From the NCBI GenBank assembly GCA_945885625.1, contig CAMCYS010000001.1, forward strand, positions 186,001 through 250,000: a stretch of 64,000 nucleotides of DNA. Direction: 5' to 3'. The DNA comes from Bifidobacterium breve. GTDB lineage: Bacteria; Actinomycetota; Actinomycetes; Nanopelagicales; Nanopelagicaceae. The notes under the pieces are model-generated. The model searched no databases. It saw nothing but the letters and a program-made list of their open reading frames with translations, and was not told where the DNA came from. A program made the position numbers and the translations under genes. Positions 31,424-40,573 of the stretch are shown piece by piece (the stretch's first letter is position 1; the number at the start of each line of letters is the position of its first letter).

Positions 31424-32614
31424 TTAGTTGCCTTGCGCTTGCTGGAAAGCTTCAGACCAATCAGATTCTTCTGCTGGAGTAAGCGAACGGAAGACATTTA
31501 GCTTGGCTGACATCGCATCATCAGGGAAGATGTATGGACTGTTCGCCAGTTCAGGTGCGATCATTTCCATCTCAGCCTGAGCGCCCTTAACTGGGCAAAC
31601 ATAATTAACATAGGCCGCTACTTCAGCTGCCACTGCTGGATCGTAATAGTAGTTAATCAACTTCTCAGCATTGGCTTTTGCATCTGCGCCAACTGGAGTT
31701 GGAATAATGAAGTTATCACCTGAGATAGTTCCACCTGATTCTGGAATTGCGAAATCAAACTTGCCTTCGTTTTCAGATGCCAAGATGAACATATCGCCAG
31801 ACCAGCCAATTACAGCAGTGGCATCGCCTGAAGTTAAATCTTCAGCGTATTCATTGCCCTTAACTCCACGAATCCAGCCATCGGCAATCTTGCCTTCCAT
31901 GAAATCAACTGCATTCATAAATTGATCTTCAGTAACGCTCTGTAGATCAACGCCTTGGGAAAGCAGAATGATTCCGATGGTGTCGCGCATTTCAGAGAGA
32001 ACCACAATCTTTCCCTTATTTTGTGGCGCAAACAAGTCATCAATTGTGCGAACTCCCTTTGGATTAGTTTTAGTGTTCCAACCAAAACCGCCCATGATGC
32101 CTTGCCAAGTAAGAGTTGATTCGCGATTTGGATCAAAGGAAGGTGATGAAAGTGAATCAAGAATATTTACTCGATTTGGAATGTTGTCGAGATCAAACTT
32201 CTGCGCGTAACCCAAACGGATCCAACGAGCTGCCATCCAGTCTGTTGGCGTTACGACGTCATAACCAATATCTTCATTGAGCTTTAACTGTGCTTGCACT
32301 TTTCCGTAGAACTCATCGTTATCGTTGTAATCTTCAAAATACTTTGCCGCAATGCCGCTTTCGGCGCTAAATGCTTCAAGCGTTGGATACTTCTTGGTGT
32401 CTTCGTCGTAATCTAAATACAACGGCCAGTTGCCCCAACGAACTGTGCTGGCATCGCCACCACCACCGCCGTCACCTGAAGAACCACATGCTGCCAATAA
32501 ACCGGCTGCACCAACTGCGCCAGTACCTGCGATTAGTCCACGACGAGTAACTTGCGAATTAATTATCGCGCGAGCCTCGGGTGAGAGATCTTTTTTAGAA
32601 ACCTTCTTTGACAT
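31424..32614 (-). CDS. potD: Polyamine ABC transporter substrate-binding lipoprotein PotD
   Basis: Extracytoplasmic binding protein, 396 residues. The N terminus has a twin-arginine pair (R24 R25 in TRRGLIAG), a hydrophobic stretch and a lipobox LLAAC with lipidation cysteine C43, followed by a Gly/Ser linker. This predicts Tat-dependent export and membrane anchoring. The rest matches PotD/PotF-like periplasmic proteins (TVRWGNWPLYLDYD start of the fold). A strong SD AAGGAG precedes the ATG. The 97-nt gap to the dehydrogenase gene has TTGAAC but no convincing -10, so I do not call a separate promoter. Confidence 0.9.
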   Translation of the reverse strand: MSKKVSKKDLSPEARAIINSQVTRRGLIAGTGAVGAAGLLAACGSSGDGGGGGDASTVRWGNWPLYLDYDEDTKKYPTLEAFSAESGIAAKYFEDYNDNDEFYGKVQAQLKLNEDIGYDVVTPTDWMAARWIRLGYAQKFDLDNIPNRVNILDSLSSPSFDPNRESTLTWQGIMGGFGWNTKTNPKGVRTIDDLFAPQNKGKIVVLSEMRDTIGIILLSQGVDLQSVTEDQFMNAVDFMEGKIADGWIRGVKGNEYAEDLTSGDATAVIGWSGDMFILASENEGKFDFAIPESGGTISGDNFIIPTPVGADAKANAEKLINYYYDPAVAAEVAAYVNYVCPVKGAQAEMEMIAPELANSPYIFPDDAMSAKLNVFRSLTPAEESDWSEAFQQAQGN

Positions 32615-32711
32615 TTACTTACTCCTTCGCAGGTCGTTCAAGTTTGGGGTTATCAGGCCTTCTTCTTGTTAGTGGGTGGACAGTGAGTTCAACGAGCGTA
32701 ATTATGGACTA

Positions 32712-34139
32712 TTACGCGCCTAGATTCGACATTACATGCTTAATTCGCGTGTAATCTTCAAAACCGTAGCTGGATAGATCCTTGCCATAGCCAGAGCGCT
32801 TAAAGCCGCCGTGAGGCATTTCGGCCACAATCGGAATATGGGTATTGATCCAGACGCAGCCGAAATCAAAGGCGCGAGAAAGGCGCATCGCACGGCCATG
32901 ATCCTTAGTCCAGATGCTCGAGGCCAGGCCGTAATCGACGCCATTGGCTAAGGAAATCGCCTCTTCTTCGGTGGCAAACTTCTGGATTGTAATGACCGGG
33001 CCAAAGATTTCGTTCTGAATCATCTCGTCATCTTGCTTGAGATCGGCAATCACGGTTGGGGCAAAGAAGTAGCCCGGTTGTTCTAACTGCTTGCCACCAG
33101 CGACGATCTTGGCGTGGGCAGGTGTGCGATCTACAAAGCCCTTAACGCGAGCTAGCTGATTGGCGTTATTTAGCGGACCAACCAAGGCATCGCTATCAGG
33201 CATGCCGACGGCAATGTTGTTGGTGGCTTGATCTGCCAACTTGGCAACCATCGCGTCATAGACGCCGGCTTGAACCAATACGCGAGTTGCTGCTGTGCAG
33301 TCTTGACCAGAGTTAAAGAAGCCAGCAACCGCAATTCCTTCAGCAGCTGCATCAAGGTCGGCATCGTCGAAGACCACAACTGGAGCTTTGCCACCGAGTT
33401 CAAGGTGCACGCGCTTTAATTGTGAAGCCGCGGCTGCGGCAACTTCGGTGCCGGCACGAACTGAACCAGTAATTGAAACCATGACTGGGGTTGCGTGATC
33501 GACTAGAAGTTTTCCAGTTTCACGTTCACCGCAAATTACGTTAAAGACACCAGCTGGTAAGAATTCGCTCATCACTTGTGCCATAAATAAAGTTGATGCT
33601 GGCGTTGTATCACTTGGCTTTAGCACCACAGTGTTTCCAGCCGCAATTGCCGGTGCCCATTTCCAGACTGCCATCATCATGGGATAGTTCCAGGGAGTTA
33701 CTTGGGCACAAACCCCAATTGGCTCGCGTCGAATATAAGAAGTCATACCGCGCATATATTCGCCGGCTGACTTGCCTTCAAGATTTCTAGCCGCACCAGC
33801 AAAGAAACGTATTTGATCAATCATCGGCGGAACTTCTTCAGAAGTTGTTATGGCAATTGGCTTACCTGTGTTGCGGCATTCAATTGCAATAATTTCCTCA
33901 GCGCGCGATTCCAGCGCGTCGGCAATTTTCAGAAGTGCACGTTGACGCTCTGACGGGGTCGAATCACGCCACAATACGAAAGCAGCGGATGCAGCTTTCA
34001 TCGCGGCATCAACATCGGCAGCGTTTGATTTCGGCGCAGTTGCATAAACTTCGCCAGTTGCCGGATTAATTAATTGGGTGACCTCGCCAGATGAGCCAGG
34101 GACTGATTTGCCGTTGATGAAATTTTGTAGTTGTTCCAT
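32712..34139 (-). CDS. patD: Gamma-aminobutyraldehyde dehydrogenase-type aldehyde dehydrogenase
   Basis: NAD-dependent aldehyde dehydrogenase, 475 residues. The active-site cysteine is in NSGQDCTAATR (about C283) and the general-base glutamate in LELGGKAP (about E249). The whole sequence, including FFAGAARNLEGKSAGEY, TPWNYPMMMAVWKWAPA and the C-terminal EMPHGGFKRSGYGKDLS, resembles the putrescine-catabolic enzyme PatD/YdcW, which turns 4-aminobutanal into GABA. It is the first gene of the polyamine cassette. No putrescine transaminase or oxidase is in the window, so its aldehyde substrate must come from elsewhere. Confidence 0.82.
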   Translation of the reverse strand: MEQLQNFINGKSVPGSSGEVTQLINPATGEVYATAPKSNAADVDAAMKAASAAFVLWRDSTPSERQRALLKIADALESRAEEIIAIECRNTGKPIAITTSEEVPPMIDQIRFFAGAARNLEGKSAGEYMRGMTSYIRREPIGVCAQVTPWNYPMMMAVWKWAPAIAAGNTVVLKPSDTTPASTLFMAQVMSEFLPAGVFNVICGERETGKLLVDHATPVMVSITGSVRAGTEVAAAAASQLKRVHLELGGKAPVVVFDDADLDAAAEGIAVAGFFNSGQDCTAATRVLVQAGVYDAMVAKLADQATNNIAVGMPDSDALVGPLNNANQLARVKGFVDRTPAHAKIVAGGKQLEQPGYFFAPTVIADLKQDDEMIQNEIFGPVITIQKFATEEEAISLANGVDYGLASSIWTKDHGRAMRLSRAFDFGCVWINTHIPIVAEMPHGGFKRSGYGKDLSSYGFEDYTRIKHVMSNLGA

Positions 34140-34165
34140 GCCGCCTAGCCTACGACTTTTGCCTT

Positions 34166-35275
34166 TTATTTGGCTAGTTCGGCAGCGGCTAATTGGCCGC
34201 AGGCACCGTCAATTTCACGGCCGCGAGTATCGCGAACTGTTGTTGGCACGCCATAGCTTTCTAAAACTCGGACAAACTCGAGTTCATCCTCATGGCGCGA
34301 TGCGGTCCATTTAGAACCAGGGGTTGGGTTGAGCGGAATTAAATTTACATGGGCATTACGGTTCTTAAGTAAGCGGCCGAGCAGATCTGCTCGCCAAGCT
34401 TGATCGTTAATATCGCGAATTAGCGCGTATTCTATCGAATATCGGCGGCCAGTCTTCTTCTCATAATCATCGGCTGCGGCCAAAACTTCACGCACCTTGT
34501 AGCGCGAGTTAATTGGCACTAAGGAATCTCGCAGTTCATCATCAGGCGTGTGTAGCGAAATTGCCAGCGTTACATTTAAATCTTCGGCCATTAACTTTTC
34601 AATTCCATTTACTAAACCAACCGTCGAAACAGTTACCGAGCGAGCACTGATACCGAGGCCATTTGGATTCTCATCGGTGATATTTCGAAGCGTGCGCGAA
34701 ACTGCGTTGTAGTTAGCAAGTGGTTCACCCATACCCATGAACACAATATTTGAAAGTCGAGTTGGCCCACCTGGTAGTTCGCCATTAGCGCAAGTGCGCG
34801 CAGCGGCCACAATTTGCTCAGTGATTTCACCAGCAGATAAGTTGCGAGTTAAACCAGCTTGACCAGTGGCGCAGAACGGACAGTTCATGCCACAACCTGC
34901 TTGGGAAGAAATACAAACTGTGGTGCGATCTGTGTAGCGCATTAAAACTGATTCAACTAAAACGCCATCGTGTAATTTCCAGAGATCTTTACGGGTCATT
35001 CCGTTATCGCAAGAAACTGTGCGCACCAATGAGATCAGCGATGGAGTTAGCGCATCTGCCAGAGTTTGTCGCGAATCAGCTGGAATATCACTCCAGGTGC
35101 TTGGGTCATGAGCTAAGTGCGAGAAGTAATGAGTTGCTACTTGATTTGCGCGGTAGCCAGGAAAACCAAGTTCAGTTGCCCAAGCTTTGCGATCGGCCGG
35201 TGCTAAATCGGCTAAATGTTTAGGCGCTTTCTTGCGCTGAACCGGTTCATCGAAAACTAACTTAATCTCAGTCAT
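34166..35275 (-). CDS. rlmN: 23S rRNA/tRNA adenine-C2 methyltransferase RlmN
   Basis: Radical SAM enzyme that methylates C2 of A2503 in 23S rRNA and A37 in some tRNAs. The 369-residue protein has the cluster motif CGMNCPFC (CxxxCxxC, about 128-135) and a C-terminal conserved cysteine in GACGQLA that forms the methyl-carrying thiol mechanism with a second cysteine. It overlaps nothing; cdsA ends one base upstream, so the two are co-translated. Confidence 0.95.
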   Translation of the reverse strand: MTEIKLVFDEPVQRKKAPKHLADLAPADRKAWATELGFPGYRANQVATHYFSHLAHDPSTWSDIPADSRQTLADALTPSLISLVRTVSCDNGMTRKDLWKLHDGVLVESVLMRYTDRTTVCISSQAGCGMNCPFCATGQAGLTRNLSAGEITEQIVAAARTCANGELPGGPTRLSNIVFMGMGEPLANYNAVSRTLRNITDENPNGLGISARSVTVSTVGLVNGIEKLMAEDLNVTLAISLHTPDDELRDSLVPINSRYKVREVLAAADDYEKKTGRRYSIEYALIRDINDQAWRADLLGRLLKNRNAHVNLIPLNPTPGSKWTASRHEDELEFVRVLESYGVPTTVRDTRGREIDGACGQLAAAELAK

Positions 35276-36121
35276 TTATAGGTACCGCTGTACTAATTCG
35301 AGCGTCAACCAGAGCGCAGGCGCCGAAAGTAGAACTGAATCTAGGCGATCGAGGATTCCACCATGGCCGGGCAATAGCGAGCCCATATCCTTTAACTGTA
35401 GATCGCGTTTCATGGCGCTTTCAATTAAATCGCCACTAGTTGCGGTGAAGACAATTAATAGACCAACTAGAACCCCGACGTACCACTTGATATCTAAGAC
35501 GTAATGGAACATCAGGCTGCCACCTAAAGTTGTAAAGACGATGGAGCCAACTAAGCCCTCCCAGGATTTCTTCGGGCTAATTTTTGGCGCCATTGGGTGC
35601 TTGCCAATCAATACGCCGACTAAATATCCGAAGGTGTCATTGCAGCCAACCAGGATTACAAAGGTCATAACTTGGGCCAAGCCATTTGATTCATTGCCGA
35701 GTAAAATCAAAAAGCCTGCCAAGAATGGCAGGTAAACCAAAACTAGAGTTGTTGCAGTAGCACGCGCGACAAAACCTTCAGGGCCATTGCGTAACAAACT
35801 AATTAGCAAGATCGGTAGAGCTACCGCAGTTGCTACTGCTAAACCAGCGACTCCCCCTTGCCAAGTTGCGGCTGATAAACCAATTGTTGCCGCAATCAGC
35901 GCACTACTTGAAATTTTTGTTTCTACTTGCGCAAATGCACGCACAATTTCGCGAATACCTAAACAAACCGCCAAAGTAACCAGGGCGGCAAAAAAGATAG
36001 GTTCGAAAGCTAGCGACGCCCAGACAATTGCGACCAACGAAAGAGAAACCAAAATCGAAGGACCCAGCTTGCGCCCAGCGCGACGATTAATGGCATCGTT
36101 AATCGAATGGAGATCGTCCAT
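35276..36121 (-). CDS. cdsA: Phosphatidate cytidylyltransferase
   Basis: Membrane enzyme making CDP-diacylglycerol from phosphatidate and CTP, the precursor used by PgsA. The 281-residue protein has about eight hydrophobic helices and the full CdsA signature near the C terminus: SAMKRD, LKDMGSLLPGHGG and LDRLDS. Gene order frr-cdsA-rlmN is conserved in Actinobacteria. Confidence 0.95.
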   Translation of the reverse strand: MDDLHSINDAINRRAGRKLGPSILVSLSLVAIVWASLAFEPIFFAALVTLAVCLGIREIVRAFAQVETKISSSALIAATIGLSAATWQGGVAGLAVATAVALPILLISLLRNGPEGFVARATATTLVLVYLPFLAGFLILLGNESNGLAQVMTFVILVGCNDTFGYLVGVLIGKHPMAPKISPKKSWEGLVGSIVFTTLGGSLMFHYVLDIKWYVGVLVGLLIVFTATSGDLIESAMKRDLQLKDMGSLLPGHGGILDRLDSVLLSAPALWLTLELVQRYL

Positions 36122-36136
36122 GGGTTTGCAAACTCC

Positions 36137-36700
36137 TTAGACTTCGAGGAGTTCGGCCTCCTTGTGCTTTAACAACTCATCAATCATGGTGGTGTGATCG
36201 CCAGTCATTTTCTCGAGCTCTTTTTCGGCGCGAGTTAAATCATCTTTACCAATATCGCCATCTTTTTCCGCCTTTTCTAAAGCTTCTTTAGCTGCGCGAC
36301 GAATATTGCGAATCGAAATCTTGGCATCTTCGCCCTTGGTTTTAACAACCTTTACATATTCCTTGCGACGCTCTTCGGTTAGCTGCGGGAAGTTAACGCG
36401 GATAACCACGCCATCATTGCCTGGGTTAACGCCTAAATCTGAATCACGGATCGCCTTTTCAATGCTGGCCATGGCGCCCTTATCAAAGGGCGAAACGATT
36501 GCCATGCGCGCCTCCGGAACTTGAATCGAAGCTAATTGCGAAAGCGCAGTGTAGGTGCCGTAGTAATCAACCATGATTTTGTTAAACAAGGCAGGGTTAG
36601 CGCGACCGGTGCGAATACTTGCGAAGTCTTCCTTCGCGACAGTTACCGCTTTATCCATCTTGCTATTCGCATCGCTTAGCGTTGCTGCTACATCTGCCAT
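36137..36700 (-). CDS. frr: Ribosome recycling factor
   Basis: Releases ribosomes from mRNA after termination, with EF-G. The 187-residue protein has the standard features: [12 protein letters not shown] (about 29-40), [14 protein letters not shown] and [17 protein letters not shown] segments. Located 31 nt after pyrH. Confidence 0.96.
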   Translation of the reverse strand: MADVAATLSDANSKMDKAVTVAKEDFASIRTGRANPALFNKIMVDYYGTYTALSQLASIQVPEARMAIVSPFDKGAMASIEKAIRDSDLGVNPGNDGVVIRVNFPQLTEERRKEYVKVVKTKGEDAKISIRNIRRAAKEALEKAEKDGDIGKDDLTRAEKELEKMTGDHTTMIDELLKHKEAELLEV

Positions 36701-36731
36701 TTGGTTTCCCGCCTAACTTAGTGATCGCCGC

Positions 36732-37454
36732 TTATGCGACGATCGTGCCAATCGATTCGCCACGAACGGCGCGAGCAATATTTCCATTTGTCATTAAATC
36801 GAAGATCACAATCGGCAACTTATTTTCACGACAGAGCGCAAACGCTGCAGCATCGGCCACCGCAAGTGACTTGCTCAACACTTCATCGTAAGAAATCGAG
36901 TCGTACTTGGTGGCCGTTGAATCTTTCTTGGGATCAGCTGAGTAAACGCCATCGACGCCACTCTTTGCCAGCAATAGCGCTTCGGCGCCAATTTCAAGTG
37001 CGCGTTGCGCCGAAACTGTATCGGTTGTGAAGAATGGCATTCCGGCACCTGCACCAAAAATAACTACCCGACCTTTTTCTAAGTGACGAATGGCGCGAAG
37101 CGGAATATACGGTTCGGCAACTTGACCCATTGTGATAGCCGTTTGTACCCGAGTTGCGATGCCTTCTTTTTCGAGGAAATCTTGCAGTGCTAAACAGTTC
37201 ATAACTGTGCCGAGCATGCCCATGTAGTCAGCTCGAGAGCGATCCATGCCGCGCTGTTGAAGTTCGGCGCCGCGGAAATAATTACCGCCACCGACAACAA
37301 CTGCTACTTGAACGCCAGTGCGAACTACGTCGGCAATTTGGCGGGCAACATCTTGCACAACATCGGGATCAACACCGATGCCTTTTTCGCCACCGAAAAC
37401 TTCACCAGAAAGTTTAAGGAGCACTCTCGCGTATGTACCTCGCGTACCCGGCAT
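36732..37454 (-). CDS. pyrH: Uridylate kinase
   Basis: UMP kinase of the amino-acid-kinase fold, 240 residues, producing UDP for nucleic acid and cell-wall precursors. Conserved segments are [11 protein letters not shown] (about 12-22), [11 protein letters not shown] and the [18 protein letters not shown] region. SD AAGGAG lies 5 nt before the ATG. The 72-nt gap to tsf contains a weak 5-bp inverted repeat (CTAGA/TCTAG) but no clear terminator. Confidence 0.96.
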   Translation of the reverse strand: MPGTRGTYARVLLKLSGEVFGGEKGIGVDPDVVQDVARQIADVVRTGVQVAVVVGGGNYFRGAELQQRGMDRSRADYMGMLGTVMNCLALQDFLEKEGIATRVQTAITMGQVAEPYIPLRAIRHLEKGRVVIFGAGAGMPFFTTDTVSAQRALEIGAEALLLAKSGVDGVYSADPKKDSTATKYDSISYDEVLSKSLAVADAAAFALCRENKLPIVIFDLMTNGNIARAVRGESIGTIVA

Positions 37455-37526
37455 GAGTGCTCCTTATCCTCTAGATCTTTACTTCTAGCTAATCTGTAGA
37501 GAGTCTATTAGGCGAATACTTACCCG

Positions 37527-38354
37527 TTATTGACCCACGCGGAAACGGAAGAATGCAGTCACATCAGTGCCCGCTTCATCCAGAATCTGCTTGACGCTCT
37601 TCTTGGCATCCTTAGCAAATGACTGCTCGATCAAGGAAACTTCCTTAACGAAACCAGTCACGCGGCCTTCAACAATCTTAGAAAGCGCTGGCTCAGTCTT
37701 GCCTTCGTTAACCGCAGTTTCTTCAGCCAGGCGACGCTCATTTTCTATTGCATCGGCTGGAACATCTTCGCGCTTCACATAAAGGGGTGCAAAAGCTGCG
37801 ATGTGCTGAGCAACATCCTTACCAACTTCGCCAGCTTCCTTGGTCAACTGAACAAGAACGCCAACTTGTGGTGGTAGATCTGGGCTAGTGCGGTGCATGT
37901 AAACGCCAACTGGTGAACCAGCTAAAACGCCAATGCGACGAATTTCAATCTTCTCGCCGAGAGTTGCATTGCCTTCGTCAACTGTGGTCTGCACAGTTTT
38001 ACCAGAAGCCATTGTTGAAGCAAGGAATGCATCAACATCTGAAATCTTGGCTGACTCAAGGTGAGCAACTAGCTCCTCAGCTAGCTCTTGGAAACGCTCG
38101 CCCTTTGCTACGAAATCTGTTTCGCAGTTAAGTTCAAGAATCACACCAAGGTCGCCACTAACGCGTGAAGTAACTAGACCATTTGAAGTCAGACGTCCTT
38201 CGCGCTTAGTAACACCCTTTTGACCTTTAACCCGAATGATTTCGACAGCCTTGTCGTAATCACCATTGGCTTCATCAAGTGCTTTCTTGCAATCAAGCAT
38301 TCCGGCTGCAGTTGCTTCGCGCAGCTTCTTTACATCTTCAGCTGTGTAAGCCAC
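37527..38354 (-). CDS. tsf: Elongation factor Ts
   Basis: Nucleotide-exchange factor for EF-Tu, 275 residues. The N-terminal UBA-like domain has the signature LREATAAGMLDCKKAL (about 11-26), and the core has LELNCETDFVAKGERF (about 73-88). The GTG start comes directly after the rpsB stop with an SD GGAGG inside the end of rpsB. Confidence 0.96.
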   Translation of the reverse strand: MAYTAEDVKKLREATAAGMLDCKKALDEANGDYDKAVEIIRVKGQKGVTKREGRLTSNGLVTSRVSGDLGVILELNCETDFVAKGERFQELAEELVAHLESAKISDVDAFLASTMASGKTVQTTVDEGNATLGEKIEIRRIGVLAGSPVGVYMHRTSPDLPPQVGVLVQLTKEAGEVGKDVAQHIAAFAPLYVKREDVPADAIENERRLAEETAVNEGKTEPALSKIVEGRVTGFVKEVSLIEQSFAKDAKKSVKQILDEAGTDVTAFFRFRVGQ

Positions 38355-39155
38355 TTATGCCTCCGGAGTTGTTTCGGCTGCAGGTGTTGCAGCGCTCTCT
38401 AGTAATTCAGCAGCAACAGCCGCGTCCGCTACAGCTGCTTCGGCAGGCTTTGCTTCAGCAGCAGCAGTTGCGCCACGTGCAGCAAGACCAGCTACAACAG
38501 CATCGGTGATAACGCGAGTTAACAAACCGATTGAACGGATTGCATCGTCGTTACCAGGAATCTTGAAATCAACTTCGTCGGGATCGCAGTTAGTATCTAG
38601 AACAGCAATAACTGGAATTCCTAGCTTCTTAGCTTCTTGTACTGCTAAGTGCTCTTTCTTGGTGTCGATAACCCAGATTGCGCTAGGCAACTTGGTCATG
38701 TCACGAATACCGTTTAGGTTCTTCTGTAGCTTCTCGCGCTCGCGACGAAGAACTAGAAGTTCTTTCTTTGTTAGCAACTGATCATTTGCATTTTCTAGCT
38801 TCTCAAGTTCCTTAAGACGCTGAATACGCTTGTATACAGTTGGGAAGTTTGTAAGCATTCCACCTAACCAACGCTCAGTAACGTAAGGCATTCCTACGCG
38901 AGCTGATTGCTGGATGATTGGTTCGTGTGCTTGCTTCTTGGTGCCAACATAAAGAATGTGGCCACCCTTTGCTACAACATCCTTTACGAATTCATATGCG
39001 CTATCGATAAGTGCAAGTGATTGCTGGATGTCGATGATGTAGATGCCATTGCGCTCAGCAAAAATAAAGCGCTTCATCTTTGGATTCCATCGACGTGTTT
39101 GGTGTCCGAAGTGGACTCCACTGTCGAGAAGTTCTCGCATTGTTACTACGGCCAT
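38355..39155 (-). CDS. rpsB: 30S ribosomal protein uS2
   Basis: Ribosomal protein S2. I set the start at ATG 39155 (266 residues, [19 protein letters not shown]), because the SD AAGGAG is 9 nt upstream and homology begins there; an open frame extends 11 codons further up. Conserved [10 protein letters not shown] and [19 protein letters not shown] segments are present. The C terminus has an Ala/Glu-rich tail of about 35 residues, a common actinobacterial extension. A 21-bp palindrome lies 63 nt upstream. Confidence 0.96.
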   Translation of the reverse strand: MAVVTMRELLDSGVHFGHQTRRWNPKMKRFIFAERNGIYIIDIQQSLALIDSAYEFVKDVVAKGGHILYVGTKKQAHEPIIQQSARVGMPYVTERWLGGMLTNFPTVYKRIQRLKELEKLENANDQLLTKKELLVLRREREKLQKNLNGIRDMTKLPSAIWVIDTKKEHLAVQEAKKLGIPVIAVLDTNCDPDEVDFKIPGNDDAIRSIGLLTRVITDAVVAGLAARGATAAAEAKPAEAAVADAAVAAELLESAATPAAETTPEA

Positions 39156-39218
39156 GACGGCACGCTCCTTCTTCGGTTTTTCGCGCACGCGGCAACGAAT
39201 AAACCTGACTCGGTTTAT

Positions 39219-39239
39219 GGTGAATCAATTTGATTCACC
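39219..39239. promoter_or_regulatory. 21-bp perfect palindrome upstream of rpsB, operator-like
   Basis: GGTGAATCAA, one central base, TTGATTCACC: ten of ten arms match. It is 63 nt upstream of the rpsB ATG. No T-run follows on the minus strand, so it is not a standard terminator. A TTGATT hexamer in its right arm with GTTTAT 18 nt downstream could be a -35/-10 pair, which would put the palindrome over the promoter. The 248-nt gap also has smaller inverted repeats, TAAACC/GGTTTA (39200-39217) and CCGGT/ACCGG (about 39289-39302). A dimeric repressor site or a leader hairpin are both possible. Confidence 0.5.
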
Positions 39240-39403
39240 CGTCGCACTCGAATTCATCGACCAATTACTTGGACCGAGATGACTTTGCCGGTCTAAACCG
39301 GTGAGTGCTGAGATGTCACCTATTAATTAGCGGATGCCTCATATCAGGTGCAGGGCAAATCTTACCTGAGCGTGCGGAGTGCTTTGTACCTCTTATGTAC
39401 GAG

Positions 39404-40570
39404 CTAGATACGCGCGGAAAGCTCGCTCTTGAGCAGTTCGGCCAGGTGCGGGGTGATCTTCCAATCAGCCAACATCGCCTGATATCGATCGACCTCGGCT
39501 GGGTCGACTTTGACCCCAGTTTTGACCGCACGAATCATGATGTTTCGAGGGGTGTGTTCTCCCCCAATAAATTCGACGATATCAACGCGATAACCCAAAA
39601 GTTTAAGAATCTGCGCGCGCAACGAATCAGTCATCAAATCAATTAACCGCTCGCTAACTACGCCATGCCGAGTTAATAGAGACCAAGGTTCAGGAACTAG
39701 ATCAACTTGAGCCTGTAAATCATGGTGACAGCAAGGTGCCAACATAATTACTTTAGCCGAATTCTTAACCGCCCAAGCAATTGAATCATCGGTTGCGGTA
39801 TCGCAGGCATGAAGTGCGATTGCGATATCGACGGGTTGTGCTGGCGTATCGGCGATTTTCGCAACTAGGAACTGTGCATCAGCACCAAGTGAATTCGCGA
39901 TCTGATCATTATGACGCTTTGACTCTTCGCGTTCATCAACGCCCAAGATCTTAACTTTTTGAGTAGCGCTATTTAAATATTCTTGCACGGCAAAAGTTAG
40001 GTAGGCATGACCACAGCCAAGATCAACAATTGAGATTTCAGTTTGTGCGCCAACTTCATTATCCAGAGTTGGCTTTAGCAGTCTTAAGAATTCTTCGACT
40101 TGGCGATACTTATCCATTTTCGATGGCTTGATTCGCTTGTATCCATCGTGCATTCCAAGCAAGGCAAAAATGCGATTATCTTCAGGCAACAAGCGCTGCT
40201 TCTGGCGGTCATGCGTTAAATCGCGTTCTAGCTTTACTCGGCCAATAGTTACTAGCGCTTCATCTTTCTTGCTGATGCGCACTGAATAACTCTCACTTGT
40301 GCTTTCGGCTAACAAGTTTGCAAAGCCTTGACCCAGAAATTCTGCGAAATCTACATCATTAGCGCTTAAATTTTTGGTCGTTACTTGGCGGCCATCGGTC
40401 GATTGAATCTGCAACTTCTCTTCGCCCTTAATCAGAACTGGCTTGATATCAATGCGTTCAGCTGATGGCGTTAAATTACGGCGGCGACCCGATAAAACTG
40501 CGCGCACGAAATTCGGCGCCTTAATGTGCTCTTCTAGTTCGGTAAATGCCCGAGTTAGTTCAACCTTCAT
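39404..40570 (-). CDS. SAM-dependent methyltransferase, Trm13/Methyltransf_32-like
   Basis: Protein of 388 residues with an N-terminal region of about 170 residues that I do not recognise (basic, containing DRQKQRLLPEDN) and a Rossmann methyltransferase domain. The SAM motif I is IVDLGCGHAYLTFAV (about 181-195) and the acidic strand end is GVDERE. Two further motifs, ALHACDTATD (about 252-261) and LAPCCHHD (about 277-284), resemble the KHLCGxATD and CCxH motifs of eukaryotic tRNA 2'-O-methyltransferase Trm13 and its relative GSTCD. A nucleic-acid, perhaps tRNA, substrate is inferred. It starts 4 nt after xerC and sits where many Actinobacteria have an M23 peptidase gene upstream of rpsB. Confidence 0.7.
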   Translation of the reverse strand: MKVELTRAFTELEEHIKAPNFVRAVLSGRRRNLTPSAERIDIKPVLIKGEEKLQIQSTDGRQVTTKNLSANDVDFAEFLGQGFANLLAESTSESYSVRISKKDEALVTIGRVKLERDLTHDRQKQRLLPEDNRIFALLGMHDGYKRIKPSKMDKYRQVEEFLRLLKPTLDNEVGAQTEISIVDLGCGHAYLTFAVQEYLNSATQKVKILGVDEREESKRHNDQIANSLGADAQFLVAKIADTPAQPVDIAIALHACDTATDDSIAWAVKNSAKVIMLAPCCHHDLQAQVDLVPEPWSLLTRHGVVSERLIDLMTDSLRAQILKLLGYRVDIVEFIGGEHTPRNIMIRAVKTGVKVDPAEVDRYQAMLADWKITPHLAELLKSELSARI

Positions 40571-40573
40571 TAC

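Noticed and set aside
39305-39646. Plus-strand open frame of 113 codons starting in the rpsB upstream gap
   Set aside because: Two thirds of it lie antisense to the conserved C terminus of the methyltransferase, it has no SD and no family resemblance.
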